This document shows, one piece after another, positions 1 through 9,035 of a DNA stretch of 64,000 nt; positions within the stretch are counted from its first letter, which is position 1; every line of letters starts with the position of its first letter. Position numbers and translations under genes: made by a program. Source of the stretch: an uncultured Muribaculaceae bacterium (lineage in GTDB: Bacteria > Bacteroidota > Bacteroidia > Bacteroidales > Muribaculaceae); assembly GCA_944321725.1 (NCBI GenBank), contig CALUMI010000004.1, positions 1 through 64,000 of the forward strand, written 5' to 3'. Under the pieces are notes generated by a model. It had not been told where the DNA came from, searched no databases, and saw only the letters and a list, made by a program, of their open reading frames with translations.

Positions 1-2552
1 TAATTCTGTATCTGCTCCTCGTTTTGGAAGATGCCGGCTGTCTGGTAGCCATAGAAATATCCGAGAGGATAGCCTTCTTGAGCGCGATAGAACGACGACG
101 TGTTCTGCGCCAATATTCCGCTTGCGCCCTCGATAAGTCCGCTGCCGTTGGCAATGCGGAGCACCTCATTCTTATTGTGCGAAAGATTGAATTGCACACC
201 GTAGCTGAAATCGCCGATATTGTCATTCCAGCTTATGGCAAGCTCGACACCCTTATTCTCGATATCACCGCCATTGACGTATGGAGCGCCTGTGCCCCAA
301 ATGCCCAAACCTGTCGGCTGCACAAGCCAATCAACCGTCTTTTTCTTATACCAGTCAAAATTGAAGCCCAAACGGTTGCCAAGCAACTGAATGTCTACAC
401 CGATGTCTGTCTGGCGCGATGTTTCCCATTTCAAATCCGGATTTGCGATAAGGTCGGGATAAGCTCCGATTGTGGCTACAGACTTGTCGCCTCCGAAATA
501 ATACCAAGCCGCATTGGTCGCGTTGCCAAACGCTATTGACGACACATAGCGGAATGTAGGTATCCGGTTGTTGCCGTTCTCACCCCAGCTTGCGCGAATT
601 TTCAACATATCCAACCAGTTGCGCGCATCGTCCATAAACGCTTCCTGCGCCAAGTTCCAACCTGCGGAAACAGAGGGGAAGAAGCCCCAACGGTGTCCGC
701 GCGCAAAATTCGACGAGCCGTCGCCGCGAAGCACTACAGAAGCCATGTAGCGGCTGTCGTAGTCATAATTGATACGTCCGAAGAACGAAACCAAAGCGCC
801 TTCTTCCCACGGTGCGCCCGACAACGAAGTGCGGTCTGACGACACACCTTTGATATTGCTAAGGTAGGCGTGCTCGAAATCTGAGAACTCGGAATCGCGG
901 TTAGAGCCGTTTATGTCCTCGCCGATACCCCATTTTTCGATAGATTGTCCGATAAGGAAATTGAATTTGTTTTTGTTTATTGTCCAATCATAAGCTATTG
1001 TGTTGTCCCAGCTCCATTGCAGGCCGTTACCGGCTCCTTGCGTAACTTTGTCGGTATGCGAGTAAGTTTTCTCATTCAACTGGTACACCGGGTCATACTG
1101 GCGGCTGTTCCAACCGTTGTATGCGTATCCGAAAGTGGATTTAAGAGTAAGGTTCTTAATCGGCTCCAATATCAAATACATATTACCGCGCGCGTTGTAA
1201 TTGCGGCTTCTCACGAAAGTACGCATATAGTACAGCTCGGCCACAGGGTTAGTTTCATCGCTGTCGAGAAGCACCGGCCAGCCGAATTTGCCCGGCTCCT
1301 CATACACAGGGAACAGCGGGCTTGCCGACAAGGCATTGCGCACATCATTCCACCACATGTTGCCGGTTCCTTGATTCATACCCGTGCTGTTGACGTATGC
1401 CATAGTCAGCGTTTCTCCGAATTTAAGTATGTCGCGGTCGTTGTGGCGCACGATGACATGCTCGGAGTTGAAACGTGCCGTATAACGCTCGTATTTCTGC
1501 GTGAAGTCTTCCACTTCGGCGCCTATCGTCGGTTGCTGCGACAAATACGACACTCCGATAGAGTAGGTCGAGCGGTCGTTGCCACCGGTAATCGACACCG
1601 TGTGGCTCTGTTGCGGAGCCTTTTCTTTCTGGATGGCCTCAAGCCAGTTGGTACCGGTCCATTCGCCGCTTTGTATCTGGTCGTACATCGGCACTGCCGC
1701 TGCAAAGTCCTCGTCGGTCAGGCCTGTTTCCTTCATAAGCTCAACATATTGCTGGGCATTGAGCGGAGTCACCGTCTTTGGTATTTCCTGCCAACCGTAA
1801 TAGAAGTCGTAAGAGATATTGGCTTTTCCTTTCTTACCCTGCTTGGTGGTGATGAGAATCACACCATTGGCCGCGCGGGCACCGTAGATTGCGGCAGAAG
1901 CGGCATCCTTCAGCACATCGATTGTTTCGATGTCGGCGGGATTCAACAGGTTGATGTCGCCGTTGGGCACACCGTCTATTATATATAAAGGAGAAGAGTT
2001 GTAGATTGTGCCCAATCCGCGAATGGTCACCTTGAAACCGTCGCCCGGCTTACCGCTGTTTTTGATGATGTTGACACCCGGAGCCTTGCTCTGCAACGCG
2101 CCAAGCGGGCTGACCGTATTAAGTTTCGCGAGCTCGTCGCCTTTGACCTGCACGGTAGCGCCCGTGACAAGTTTCTTTTTCTGCACGCCATAACCTATGG
2201 CAACAACCTCGTCGAGCACATTGTTCACCTCACGAAGCTCCAAATTGACCGTAGAGCGGCCTTTCACGGCTTCCGTGCGCGACTCATAACCGATATAAGT
2301 CGCCGTCAGGCTTGAGTTTTCCGGCACGGTAATGGAATAGTATCCGTCCACGTCCGTCATTGTGCCGTTCGATAATCTGTCTTTTTGCTGCACCGTCGCG
2401 CCTGCCAAGGGCTCGTCGCCCGACATCACACGACCTTTCACGAGGATGTCCCGTGCCATAGCAGAAGTGCATGCCAAAGCAATGCAAAGGAAAACGGACA
2501 AGCTGCGTCGTCCTGTCGTTCCTGATTTCCGTTTTGTTTTAAGGTTCGTCAT
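1..2552 (-). CDS. SusC/RagA-family TonB-dependent outer-membrane receptor (3' end outside window)
   Basis: Imports oligosaccharides across the outer membrane, normally with a SusD lipoprotein that would lie beyond the left edge. About 850 codons are open. The start (MTNLKTKRKS) is the first ATG after the intergenic region and is followed by a signal peptide (SLSVFLCIALACTSAMA). Next come a CarboxypepD_reg-like domain (ILVKGRV, then TDVDGYYSITVP), the SusC box (DEVVAIGYGVQKK) and a plug domain (TIRGLGTIYNSSPLYIIDGVP, read in pieces, and DAASAAIYGARAANGVI). The C-terminal barrel end is missing from the window. It is transcribed divergently from the HTCS gene, with predicted HTCS sites between them. 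The substrate is not shown by this gene; neighbouring GH16 and GH5 enzymes suggest a beta-glucan. Confidence 0.95.
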   Translation of the reverse strand, partial: MTNLKTKRKSGTTGRRSLSVFLCIALACTSAMARDILVKGRVMSGDEPLAGATVQQKDRLSNGTMTDVDGYYSITVPENSSLTATYIGYESRTEAVKGRSTVNLELREVNNVLDEVVAIGYGVQKKKLVTGATVQVKGDELAKLNTVSPLGALQSKAPGVNIIKNSGKPGDGFKVTIRGLGTIYNSSPLYIIDGVPNGDINLLNPADIETIDVLKDAASAAIYGARAANGVILITTKQGKKGKANISYDFYYGWQEIPKTVTPLNAQQYVELMKETGLTDEDFAAAVPMYDQIQSGEWTGTNWLEAIQKEKAPQQSHTVSITGGNDRSTYSIGVSYLSQQPTIGAEVEDFTQKYERYTARFNSEHVIVRHNDRDILKFGETLTMAYVNSTGMNQGTGNMWWNDVRNALSASPLFPVYEEPGKFGWPVLLDSDETNPVAELYYMRTFVRSRNYNARGNMYLILEPIKNLTLKSTFGYAYNGWNSRQYDPVYQLNEKTYSHTDKVTQGAGNGLQWSWDNTIAYDWTINKNKFNFLIGQSIEKWGIGEDINGSNRDSEFSDFEHAYLSNIKGVSSDRTSLSGAPWEEGALVSFFGRINYDYDSRYMASVVLRGDGSSNFARGHRWGFFPSVSAGWNLAQEAFMDDARNWLDMLKIRASWGENGNNRIPTFRYVSSIAFGNATNAAWYYFGGDKSVATIGAYPDLIANPDLKWETSRQTDIGVDIQLLGNRLGFNFDWYKKKTVDWLVQPTGLGIWGTGAPYVNGGDIENKGVELAISWNDNIGDFSYGVQFNLSHNKNEVLRIANGSGLIEGASGILAQNTSSFYRAQEGYPLGYFYGYQTAGIFQNEEQIQN

Positions 2553-2676
2553 TTACAAAAGGTTTTTATGTTATTTGTATGTTGTTAATTTCTATTATTA
2601 CGGTTACAAAATTATACAATCACCCAACGACAGAGTTTAATATTTATATTCAGTATTTTAGTCCACGCTTTTGGTG

Positions 2677-2745
2677 TTGCGCATTTGTCGCAAAGTGTTG
2701 AATTATTGTAGCCGGTCAAATTCGCGCGTGTTGCGCCAATGTCGA
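2677..2745 (-). promoter_or_regulatory. Candidate HTCS operator upstream of SusC
   Basis: Read in the direction of SusC there are three related sites: GCGACAAATGCGCAA (2691-2677), GCTACAATAATTCAA (2712-2698) and TCGACATTGGCGCAA (2745-2731). The first two are exactly 21 bp apart. They match the pairs before the first GH16 gene (6980, 7001) and before the next operon (7945, 7966). AraC-type HTCS regulators commonly bind such repeats; the assignment to this regulator is inference. Confidence 0.55.
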
Positions 2746-2804
2746 CAAAATAAGGGTAAACGCATGAATCAAAGGCTCTTTAACCTTCTCCGCTACGGAT
2801 GTCG

Positions 2805-2836
2805 ATTGCAAAAGCGTCGTTTTTTAATTATTTTTG
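2805..2836 (+). promoter_or_regulatory. Promoter of the HTCS gene
   Basis: ATTG (2805-2808), a 20-base spacer, then TATTTTTG (2829-2836), which fits the Bacteroidetes -33/-7 consensus. It ends 37 bases before the HTCS start. Confidence 0.6.
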
Positions 2837-2873
2837 CGTCGGTAATTGATTAGTAAGCCTAATTCCGTATTAT

Positions 2874-5800
2874 ATGTTTTTGATTAAACAGCTCTATATA
2901 GCGTCTGTCATCGCGGTCATACTCGCCTCCACAAGCCAAGAGGCAGCCGCCAACTCCGACAAATTTTTCACATTCTCAAACAGCCATATCAACCATATCT
3001 ATCAAGACAGCTACGGATATATTTGGATTTGCAGCGACTACGGGCTTAACCGGTTCAACGGCACATCAGCCAAGACTTTCTACCATTCGCAGGACTCCAC
3101 ATCGCTCGCAAGCAACTCCGTGCTGACCCTCATCGAGGACAGGACAGGGGAGCTTTGGATAGGCACAATCGACGGCATTCAGCAATTCGACCGCAACACG
3201 GAAAAATTCAAGCCTGTAAAACTTTCATACACCAATATCACTGACTTCACATACGTCAACTCCATAATCGAGGACCACAAAGGAAATATCTGGTTCACGA
3301 CAAGCCGGTCGGGTGTGATATGCCTGAAAAACGGCACACGCGAGCCGGTGTATTACCTGCAAACCAACAGCAACATCTGCAGCAATAAAATCAACACCCT
3401 TTTCGAGGACAGTTTCGGAAACATCTGGATAGGCTCGCAGGACAACGGCATAAGCATAATCAACACCGGCAACCGGACAATAACCAATTATTCCTACGAG
3501 CCCGACAACAGCAACTCGATTTCAAGCAACAATGTGTTCACTTTCTCGGAAACGCCCGACGGAAAAGTGCTGATAGGCACAATCGACGGCGGAATCGACG
3601 CCTACGACTTCACGACCCATTCTTTCACTCGCGACTACATTAAATTGGACGGCAATGTGTTCACCATGCACAAAGACAGCCGCAACAGGCTGTGGATTGG
3701 CACCGACGGCAACGGGCTGAAATGCTACGATTTCTCAACCGGACAGCTTTCCACTTACAAATCCGACCTTCAGGACTTTAATTTCAACAGAATAAAGGTG
3801 CACAGCATATTCGAGGACAAGCAAGGAAACCTGTGGGCGGCCATCTATCAAAAAGGCGTAATGATGATTCCGCATGAGGGAAAACAGTTTTTCAACATAG
3901 GCTTCAACCCGTTCTCGCCACAAAACAGCATCGGCTCGGAATGCGTGCTTTCGATTTTGGAAGACCGGCAGGGAGATATTTGGATAGGAACCGACGGCGA
4001 CGGCATATACCGCCTCGACAAAGACCGCACAGTGAAGACACACTATTCAAGCGACAAAATCCGGGCCACAGCCATCTTGTCGCTGTTTGAGGACAGCTCC
4101 GGCAGAATCTACGCCGGCAGCTACCTCTACGGATTATTTCTCTACAATCCGGCGGCAGACTCATTCCGCCACATCACGTTGGTCAACCGGTCGACGGGAG
4201 AGGAAGTAAAAGAAATCAATGTCATCAAAGAAGATTCCGACGGCAACCTTTGGATTGGCACCAACGGCAACGGGCTGTGCGTCTACAATCCGGAAACCGG
4301 GCATTCCACATTCTATCGCTACAACCAAATGCGGGGGCAAGACCAACTGCTCAGCAACTCCATCCATGCAATCTGTTTCGACAACAGCGGAAAAGTGTGG
4401 ATTGGAACGAGCGACGCAGGAATGAGCCGCTACGACTTAAAGACCAATAAATTCACCGGCTACAACACCTCAAACGGACTGTTGTCCGACAACAGCGTGT
4501 TCTCTATCGCGCAAGACAGCAAAGGCACTGTATGGGTAGGTACAAAATCCGGGCTCAACAAAATCACAAAAGACGGAAAAACCGTGATCTACGACTCAAA
4601 TGACGGGCTTCCCAACGAAAGTGTCTACGGCATAGAAATCGACAGCGACGACAACTTATGGCTGAGCACAAGCATGGGAATGTCGCATTTCGACCCCGAA
4701 ACAGGCAAATTTATCAACTATTTCACGGCAGACGGCATAATCAACAATGAGTTCAAACGCGGAGCATATTTCAAATCGCAGTCTGGCGAGATATTTTTCG
4801 GAGGCACAAACGGAGTGACTTCCTTCAAACCGTTCAAGGCCGACCGCACACGGCCATTGCTCAACCTTGTCTTCACGGAGCTTTATGTCTACAACAAACC
4901 CGTAAAAGTGAGCGACGGCAAAGACGCGATTTTAAGCGCGCCGCTCAACATGTCGGAAGAAATCAGCCTCCCAAACAGCGTCAACAATTTTTCCATAGGC
5001 TATTCCGCCTTGGAATACAACAGTCCCGGAAAAGTTGTCTACGAGGTGAAGCTCGAAGGATTGGACAAGGATTGGATTACGCAGCCGGCAGGGGCAAAAG
5101 CCGCCACCTACACAAATCTTAAGCCCGGCGACTACACATTCAGGATAAGGGCATCAATCGCCGGAGGGCCGGCTACGGAGCGGACACTCGGCATCACCAT
5201 AGAGCCGCCTTTCTACATGACATGGTGGGCACAAACCATTTATGCCCTGATAGCCATTACAATGGTTTATTTTGCGATACGCTACACCAAGATGAAACTG
5301 CGCATACGCAAAGAAAACATGGAGAAAGCCAACGAGAAGCGCATAATGGAGTCGAAAATACAGTTTTTCACTGACATATCGCATGAGGTACGCACACCGC
5401 TGACATTGATATTAAGCCCGATAGAGCAGCTGATAAGCAAAACCACCGATCCCGCGCTGCTAAAGACCTACAACCTCATCGACCAAAACGGCAAACGCAT
5501 ATTGAGGCTCATCAACCAGATAATGGAGCTGCGACGCCTCGACAACTCCGAAAGCAAGCTGCACGCCTCGCCCACCGACATAGGCAAATTCCTCGAAACC
5601 ATATATTCCTCGTTCACACAAATGGCTGAGGAAAAGCAAATATCCTACACACTGAGCGTAGACGACAGCGTGGGGCAAGTGTGGATAGACAAGGACAAAA
5701 TCGACAAAGTGGTTTTCAACGTTCTCTCAAATGCTTTCAAATACACTCCCGAACACGGGGCAATCACACTGTCGGCCACACGCGAGGCTGAACAGCTCGC

Positions 5801-6929
5801 GATAAGGGTGAAAGACACCGGCAGCGGAATACCGGAGCAGTACCGACGCGCCATATTCGACCGTTTCTATCAGGTGCCGACAGAAAGCAACCGCACGAAG
5901 CTCGGCACAGGCATCGGACTGCACCTGTCGCACAAGCTCATGGAACTGCACCACGGCTCGATAAGCGTGGAGGACAGCTCGGAAAAAGGCACCACTTTCC
6001 TGATTACCCTGCCACTCGATCCATCATATCTGGAACCGGAAGAGATGGTCAAGGAAGATTCTCCCGAATCGCTTGCCACCCTTAACCAGCCATCGATGGC
6101 CGATTTTGCCGTGCCGGAAATCGGCGCAAGAGTTAAGGGGGGGGGTAAAACACTGTCCCACACATTGTTGCTTGTAGAAGACGACCCGTCGATTCTCAAC
6201 TACCTGACAGAAATACTAAGCCCCGAGTACCGCATACTTTGCGCCACCAACGGGAAAGAAGGGTTGGAAACGGCTATACGCGAGCTGCCCGACTGCGTAA
6301 TCACCGACATAATGATGCCGGAAATGAGCGGCACGGAGATGTGCAAGAAAATCAAGTCAAATCCGGCGACATGCGACATCCCCGTAATAATCCTGACCGC
6401 AAAAACATCCATCGAGCAGCGCGTCGAGGGGCTTGCCGGAGGAGCCGACTCATATATTCCCAAGCCTTTCAACATCGAGCATTTACGCACCCGCGTGAGC
6501 AAGCTCATCGAGCTGCGCAAAGCCATGCGCGACAAATATTCCGGGAAACTTGACGTAAAAGAGGAAACCGTCAAAGTAAAATCAGCCGACGACAAACTGC
6601 TCGACAAAGTGGAGGCATTCGTCACCAAAGAGCTTGCCAATCCCGACCTGTCGGTTGAGCTAATCGCACAGGAAATAGGCGTCAGCCGCTCGCATCTCCA
6701 CCGCAAACTGAAGCAACTGACCAACCAAAACCCGAGCGACTACATCAAAAACACACGGCTGCGGCATGCCGCCTATCTGTTGGAAAACAAAAATATCGCC
6801 GTATCCGAGGCTTGCTATGCCACGGGATTTTCCTCTTTGTCGCATTTCTCCAACAGCTTCAAGGAATTTTTCGGAATGTCGCCCACAAAATACGTGGAAA
6901 TCAACCGCAAGCCGGCATCTTCCGAATAG
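2874..6929 (+). CDS. Hybrid two-component system sensor/regulator (HTCS)
   Basis: A one-protein signalling system that senses a glycan fragment in the periplasm and activates its utilisation locus. 1351 aa. Order: signal peptide (about 1-26); beta-propeller Reg_prop repeats to about residue 690 (recurring WIGT.GNGL units); Y_Y_Y domain (about 715-780); one membrane helix (about 785-805); HisKA with phospho-acceptor His837 in SHEVRTPL; HATPase_c (about 935-1045); a response-regulator receiver with Asp1145 in TDIMMPEMSG; and an AraC-type HTH (about 1250-1345). All catalytic motifs are intact. A run of nine G lies in the linker between HATPase and receiver (6137-6145). It is divergent from SusC and upstream of the GH16 gene, so it probably controls this locus. 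Confidence 0.95.
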   Translation: MFLIKQLYIASVIAVILASTSQEAAANSDKFFTFSNSHINHIYQDSYGYIWICSDYGLNRFNGTSAKTFYHSQDSTSLASNSVLTLIEDRTGELWIGTIDGIQQFDRNTEKFKPVKLSYTNITDFTYVNSIIEDHKGNIWFTTSRSGVICLKNGTREPVYYLQTNSNICSNKINTLFEDSFGNIWIGSQDNGISIINTGNRTITNYSYEPDNSNSISSNNVFTFSETPDGKVLIGTIDGGIDAYDFTTHSFTRDYIKLDGNVFTMHKDSRNRLWIGTDGNGLKCYDFSTGQLSTYKSDLQDFNFNRIKVHSIFEDKQGNLWAAIYQKGVMMIPHEGKQFFNIGFNPFSPQNSIGSECVLSILEDRQGDIWIGTDGDGIYRLDKDRTVKTHYSSDKIRATAILSLFEDSSGRIYAGSYLYGLFLYNPAADSFRHITLVNRSTGEEVKEINVIKEDSDGNLWIGTNGNGLCVYNPETGHSTFYRYNQMRGQDQLLSNSIHAICFDNSGKVWIGTSDAGMSRYDLKTNKFTGYNTSNGLLSDNSVFSIAQDSKGTVWVGTKSGLNKITKDGKTVIYDSNDGLPNESVYGIEIDSDDNLWLSTSMGMSHFDPETGKFINYFTADGIINNEFKRGAYFKSQSGEIFFGGTNGVTSFKPFKADRTRPLLNLVFTELYVYNKPVKVSDGKDAILSAPLNMSEEISLPNSVNNFSIGYSALEYNSPGKVVYEVKLEGLDKDWITQPAGAKAATYTNLKPGDYTFRIRASIAGGPATERTLGITIEPPFYMTWWAQTIYALIAITMVYFAIRYTKMKLRIRKENMEKANEKRIMESKIQFFTDISHEVRTPLTLILSPIEQLISKTTDPALLKTYNLIDQNGKRILRLINQIMELRRLDNSESKLHASPTDIGKFLETIYSSFTQMAEEKQISYTLSVDDSVGQVWIDKDKIDKVVFNVLSNAFKYTPEHGAITLSATREAEQLAIRVKDTGSGIPEQYRRAIFDRFYQVPTESNRTKLGTGIGLHLSHKLMELHHGSISVEDSSEKGTTFLITLPLDPSYLEPEEMVKEDSPESLATLNQPSMADFAVPEIGARVKGGGKTLSHTLLLVEDDPSILNYLTEILSPEYRILCATNGKEGLETAIRELPDCVITDIMMPEMSGTEMCKKIKSNPATCDIPVIILTAKTSIEQRVEGLAGGADSYIPKPFNIEHLRTRVSKLIELRKAMRDKYSGKLDVKEETVKVKSADDKLLDKVEAFVTKELANPDLSVELIAQEIGVSRSHLHRKLKQLTNQNPSDYIKNTRLRHAAYLLENKNIAVSEACYATGFSSLSHFSNSFKEFFGMSPTKYVEINRKPASSE
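6137..6145. repeat. G9 homopolymer inside the HTCS gene
   Basis: Nine consecutive G bases encode the G-G-G of the linker between the kinase and receiver domains (residues 1088-1091). A one-base slip would remove the receiver and AraC domains but leave the sensor kinase. Confidence 0.9.
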
Positions 6930-6979
6930 CCTTTCCACATGCCCGCGACACCATGTTTTTTGGTGGCGGAACACGGGAA

Positions 6980-7015
6980 GCTACATTTCCGCAACAATAT
7001 GCTACATTTTCGCAA
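6980..7015 (+). promoter_or_regulatory. Candidate HTCS operator upstream of GH16
   Basis: Two near-identical 15-mers, GCTACATTTCCGCAA (6980-6994) and GCTACATTTTCGCAA (7001-7015), are spaced exactly 21 bp apart. They lie about 65 bases upstream of a TAATTTTG -7-like box (7078-7085). The same repeat pair occurs before SusC and at 7945-7971. Confidence 0.6.
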
Positions 7016-7120
7016 ATTGTGACGGGACAGAGAAAGTATTGTGGATTTTGACGCAAACCACTCTCGCCTATCCGAAATAATTTTGCGTCGTTACAAACCA
7101 TAAAATCAACTAAACCCGAA

Positions 7121-7933
7121 ATGAACAAATTTCTGATTCCTTGCATGATGCTTTTTGCCGTGAGCGCAAACGCCTCGGACAACACCAAGATTGCCATACC
7201 CGACGGATATGAGAAAATAGTGTTCCAAGACGAATTCGACAACGACGGAATGCCCGACAGCGGCAAATGGGGCTATGAGCACGGCTACGTGCGCAACGGC
7301 GAATTGCAATACTATACTGTGGGACGCAAAGAAAACACCTATATAAAAGACGGCAACCTCCACATAGTGGCACTCAACGACAGCGCCGTAATCGACGGCG
7401 AAACGCGGCCCATATCGTCGGCAAGCCTGACAACTCAAGGGAAACACTCGTGGCGCTACTGCTACGTTGAGGTTCGCGCAAAGCTGCCCTCATGTCTCGG
7501 CTCGTGGCCGGCAATATGGATGATGCCGGAAAAGAGTGTCTACGGAGATTGGCCGAAAAGCGGCGAAATCGACATAATGGAGCACGTGGGCTACGCTCCC
7601 GAGAACGTGCACTACGCCGCTCATTCCTACAAATACAACCATGCGAAAGGCATTCAGAAAAACCGTGCCGTCCCGTGCGCTGACGTAGATGACGAATACC
7701 ACGTCTACGCGCTTGAATGGAAAGCCGGCAGCCTCACATGGATACTCGACGGCAAACCAATGTTCACTCTCGAAAAAGAAGACGGCGCCGATTGGGAATC
7801 ATGGCCTTTCGACCAAGATTTTTATCTCATTCTCAACTTCGCCTTCGGCGGAGGATGGGGAGGACAACAGGGCGTGGACCGCTCCGCCCTGCCGCAGGAA
7901 TATCTGATAGATTATGTGCGGATTTTCCAATAA
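7121..7933 (+). CDS. Glycoside hydrolase family 16 (beta-glucanase type)
   Basis: 270 aa secreted endo-glucanase, probably acting on beta-1,3- or mixed-linkage glucan. The signal peptide is MNKFLIPCMMLFAVSANAS. The GH16 jelly-roll contains the catalytic signature E-I-D-I-M-E at residues 149-154 (Glu149 nucleophile, Asp151, Glu154 acid/base). It is preceded by WPAIWMMPE and followed by aromatic cleft segments (FDQDFYLILNFAFGGGWGG). The length matches a single catalytic domain with no carbohydrate-binding module. It follows the HTCS gene and has the operator repeat in its upstream region. Exact linkage specificity cannot be told from sequence alone; laminarinase or lichenase are most likely. 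Confidence 0.92.
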   Translation: MNKFLIPCMMLFAVSANASDNTKIAIPDGYEKIVFQDEFDNDGMPDSGKWGYEHGYVRNGELQYYTVGRKENTYIKDGNLHIVALNDSAVIDGETRPISSASLTTQGKHSWRYCYVEVRAKLPSCLGSWPAIWMMPEKSVYGDWPKSGEIDIMEHVGYAPENVHYAAHSYKYNHAKGIQKNRAVPCADVDDEYHVYALEWKAGSLTWILDGKPMFTLEKEDGADWESWPFDQDFYLILNFAFGGGWGGQQGVDRSALPQEYLIDYVRIFQ

Positions 7934-7944
7934 CAAGGCTCTAT

Positions 7945-7971
7945 GCTACAAAAATTAAAACTTATGCTACA
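7945..7971 (+). promoter_or_regulatory. Candidate HTCS operator upstream of the 8078 operon
   Basis: GCTACA at 7945-7950 and again at 7966-7971, each within TATGCTACA, spaced 21 bp as in the two other copies. Beyond the core the match to the 15-mer is weak. It lies about 105 bases before the first gene of the next operon. Confidence 0.45.
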
Positions 7972-8077
7972 CAGAAGAAAGGCCGTACCCGATAATTAAA
8001 ACTTTGAAGATTGGCACGCAAGCCTTTCGGATTTATTCGAAATAATTTTACATCACAAAAAAATACAAATCTGACGT

Positions 8078-8563
8078 ATGAAAAAATTACTCTACACTAT
8101 CGCCGCAAGTCTGATGATTTGCACATCCGCGACGGCAGCTGTGCCGGCATCTTTCAAATGGCAGGCTTTGGTAAGGGACGACAACGGAGCCGTTCTTGCC
8201 GACAAAGAAGTAAGCGTTAAAATCACAATCAGGCAGGGAGCCGCCGACGGCGACATACTCTACGGTGAAACCCACTCGGCCACAACCACATCATCCGGCA
8301 TCGTATACCTTAATATAGGTGAGGGCGACGCGGGCGACGCGTCGTTGCAGGATTTGAATTGGGCTGACGGGCCTTATTTCATGGAAGTGGAGATGGACAA
8401 GGGTGAAGGCTTCGAAAGCATCGGCTCACAGGAATTGCTCAGTGTGCCATACGCCGAATTTGCCAACAGCGCGGAGAAAGTGGTGCTAACCTCGCCCAAC
8501 GGCAAGCAATGGAACGTGACAATCGACGACAACGGAAATCTCAGCACCGAAGAAGTAAAATAA
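8078..8563 (+). CDS. Small secreted protein, same module as the N-terminus of the second GH16
   Basis: 161 aa. After a signal peptide (MKKLLYTIAASLMICTSATA) comes FKWQALVRDDNGAVLADKEV, a beta-rich Bacteroidetes module usually read as FNYQAVVRD. The end is LTSPNGKQWNVTIDDNGNLS. The same order (FQYQATVINADG, then SPNGTFWRMTVDDEGNLG) makes up residues 20-165 of the GH16 protein at 9036, so this looks like the stand-alone version of that module without a catalytic domain. It probably acts at the cell surface in glycan binding or enzyme display, but no function can be assigned firmly. First gene of a tight operon; the next gene begins 6 bases after its stop. Confidence 0.7.
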   Translation: MKKLLYTIAASLMICTSATAAVPASFKWQALVRDDNGAVLADKEVSVKITIRQGAADGDILYGETHSATTTSSGIVYLNIGEGDAGDASLQDLNWADGPYFMEVEMDKGEGFESIGSQELLSVPYAEFANSAEKVVLTSPNGKQWNVTIDDNGNLSTEEVK

Positions 8564-8569
8564 CAGGCT

Positions 8570-9028
8570 ATGAAAAGACTTTATTTCACATCATTGCTCC
8601 TCTCGATAGCCGCAATGGCGTCGGCAGCCGACTCTCTGACAGCCGCCGGCGATGAAAAAGGCGGCGTGGCATGGAGCATCGAGAGCGTGGCTTCCGGCGT
8701 AATTGCCGACGACGCCGCAACAGTGGCACAAGGCTTCGTCGTGCTGCTTCCCGGTGATTTGGGTGGTGTTTCCGAGATCGTTTCCGGAGCCGACATGCCC
8801 GACATAAAAGCATATCCCAATCCGGTTGCTGAAACGCTGACAATCGATTGCGCGGAAGGCAACGGTTATGAATGGCAGATTTGCTCGCTCGACGGCAAAC
8901 TCATGCTGCAAGGAAAAGGCACGGCAGGCAAGACATTTGTCGACTGCTCTTCGCTGACGGCAGGCGAATATGTATTGACAGTAATCTCCGACTATGGCCG
9001 GCAGTCGGCGGTAATAATAAAGAAATAA
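8570..9028 (+). CDS. Short secreted protein with type IX secretion (Por) C-terminal tail
   Basis: 152 aa. Signal peptide MKRLYFTSLLLSIAAMASA. The middle has GGVAWSIESVASG and VAQGFVVLLPG. The C-terminal 75 residues fit a T9SS type A sorting domain (IKAYPNPVAETLTIDC, then SLDGKLML, then LTAGEYVLTVISD, ending in IKK). Proteins of this layout commonly sit next to the FNYQAVVRD-type module in Bacteroidetes, as here. It is probably exported by the type IX system and anchored at the surface. Spacing to both neighbours is 6-7 bases, so it is co-transcribed with the genes at 8078 and 9036. Confidence 0.7.
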   Translation: MKRLYFTSLLLSIAAMASAADSLTAAGDEKGGVAWSIESVASGVIADDAATVAQGFVVLLPGDLGGVSEIVSGADMPDIKAYPNPVAETLTIDCAEGNGYEWQICSLDGKLMLQGKGTAGKTFVDCSSLTAGEYVLTVISDYGRQSAVIIKK

Positions 9029-9035
9029 CACGGAC

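Larger units (their letters stand above)
2553..2873. other. Divergent intergenic region between SusC and HTCS
   Basis: 321 bases without a convincing gene. It carries the HTCS-type repeat sites at 2677-2745 and the HTCS promoter at 2805-2836. The short ORFs here show no protein-like features. Confidence 0.6.

Noticed and set aside
945..1988. 347-aa open frame on the plus strand
   Set aside because: It lies opposite the SusC gene, which has strong domain evidence in its own frame; the plus-strand product has no recognisable motif.
2008..2487. Short ORFs near the SusC start on both strands
   Set aside because: They fall inside the SusC N-terminal coding region and have no independent evidence.
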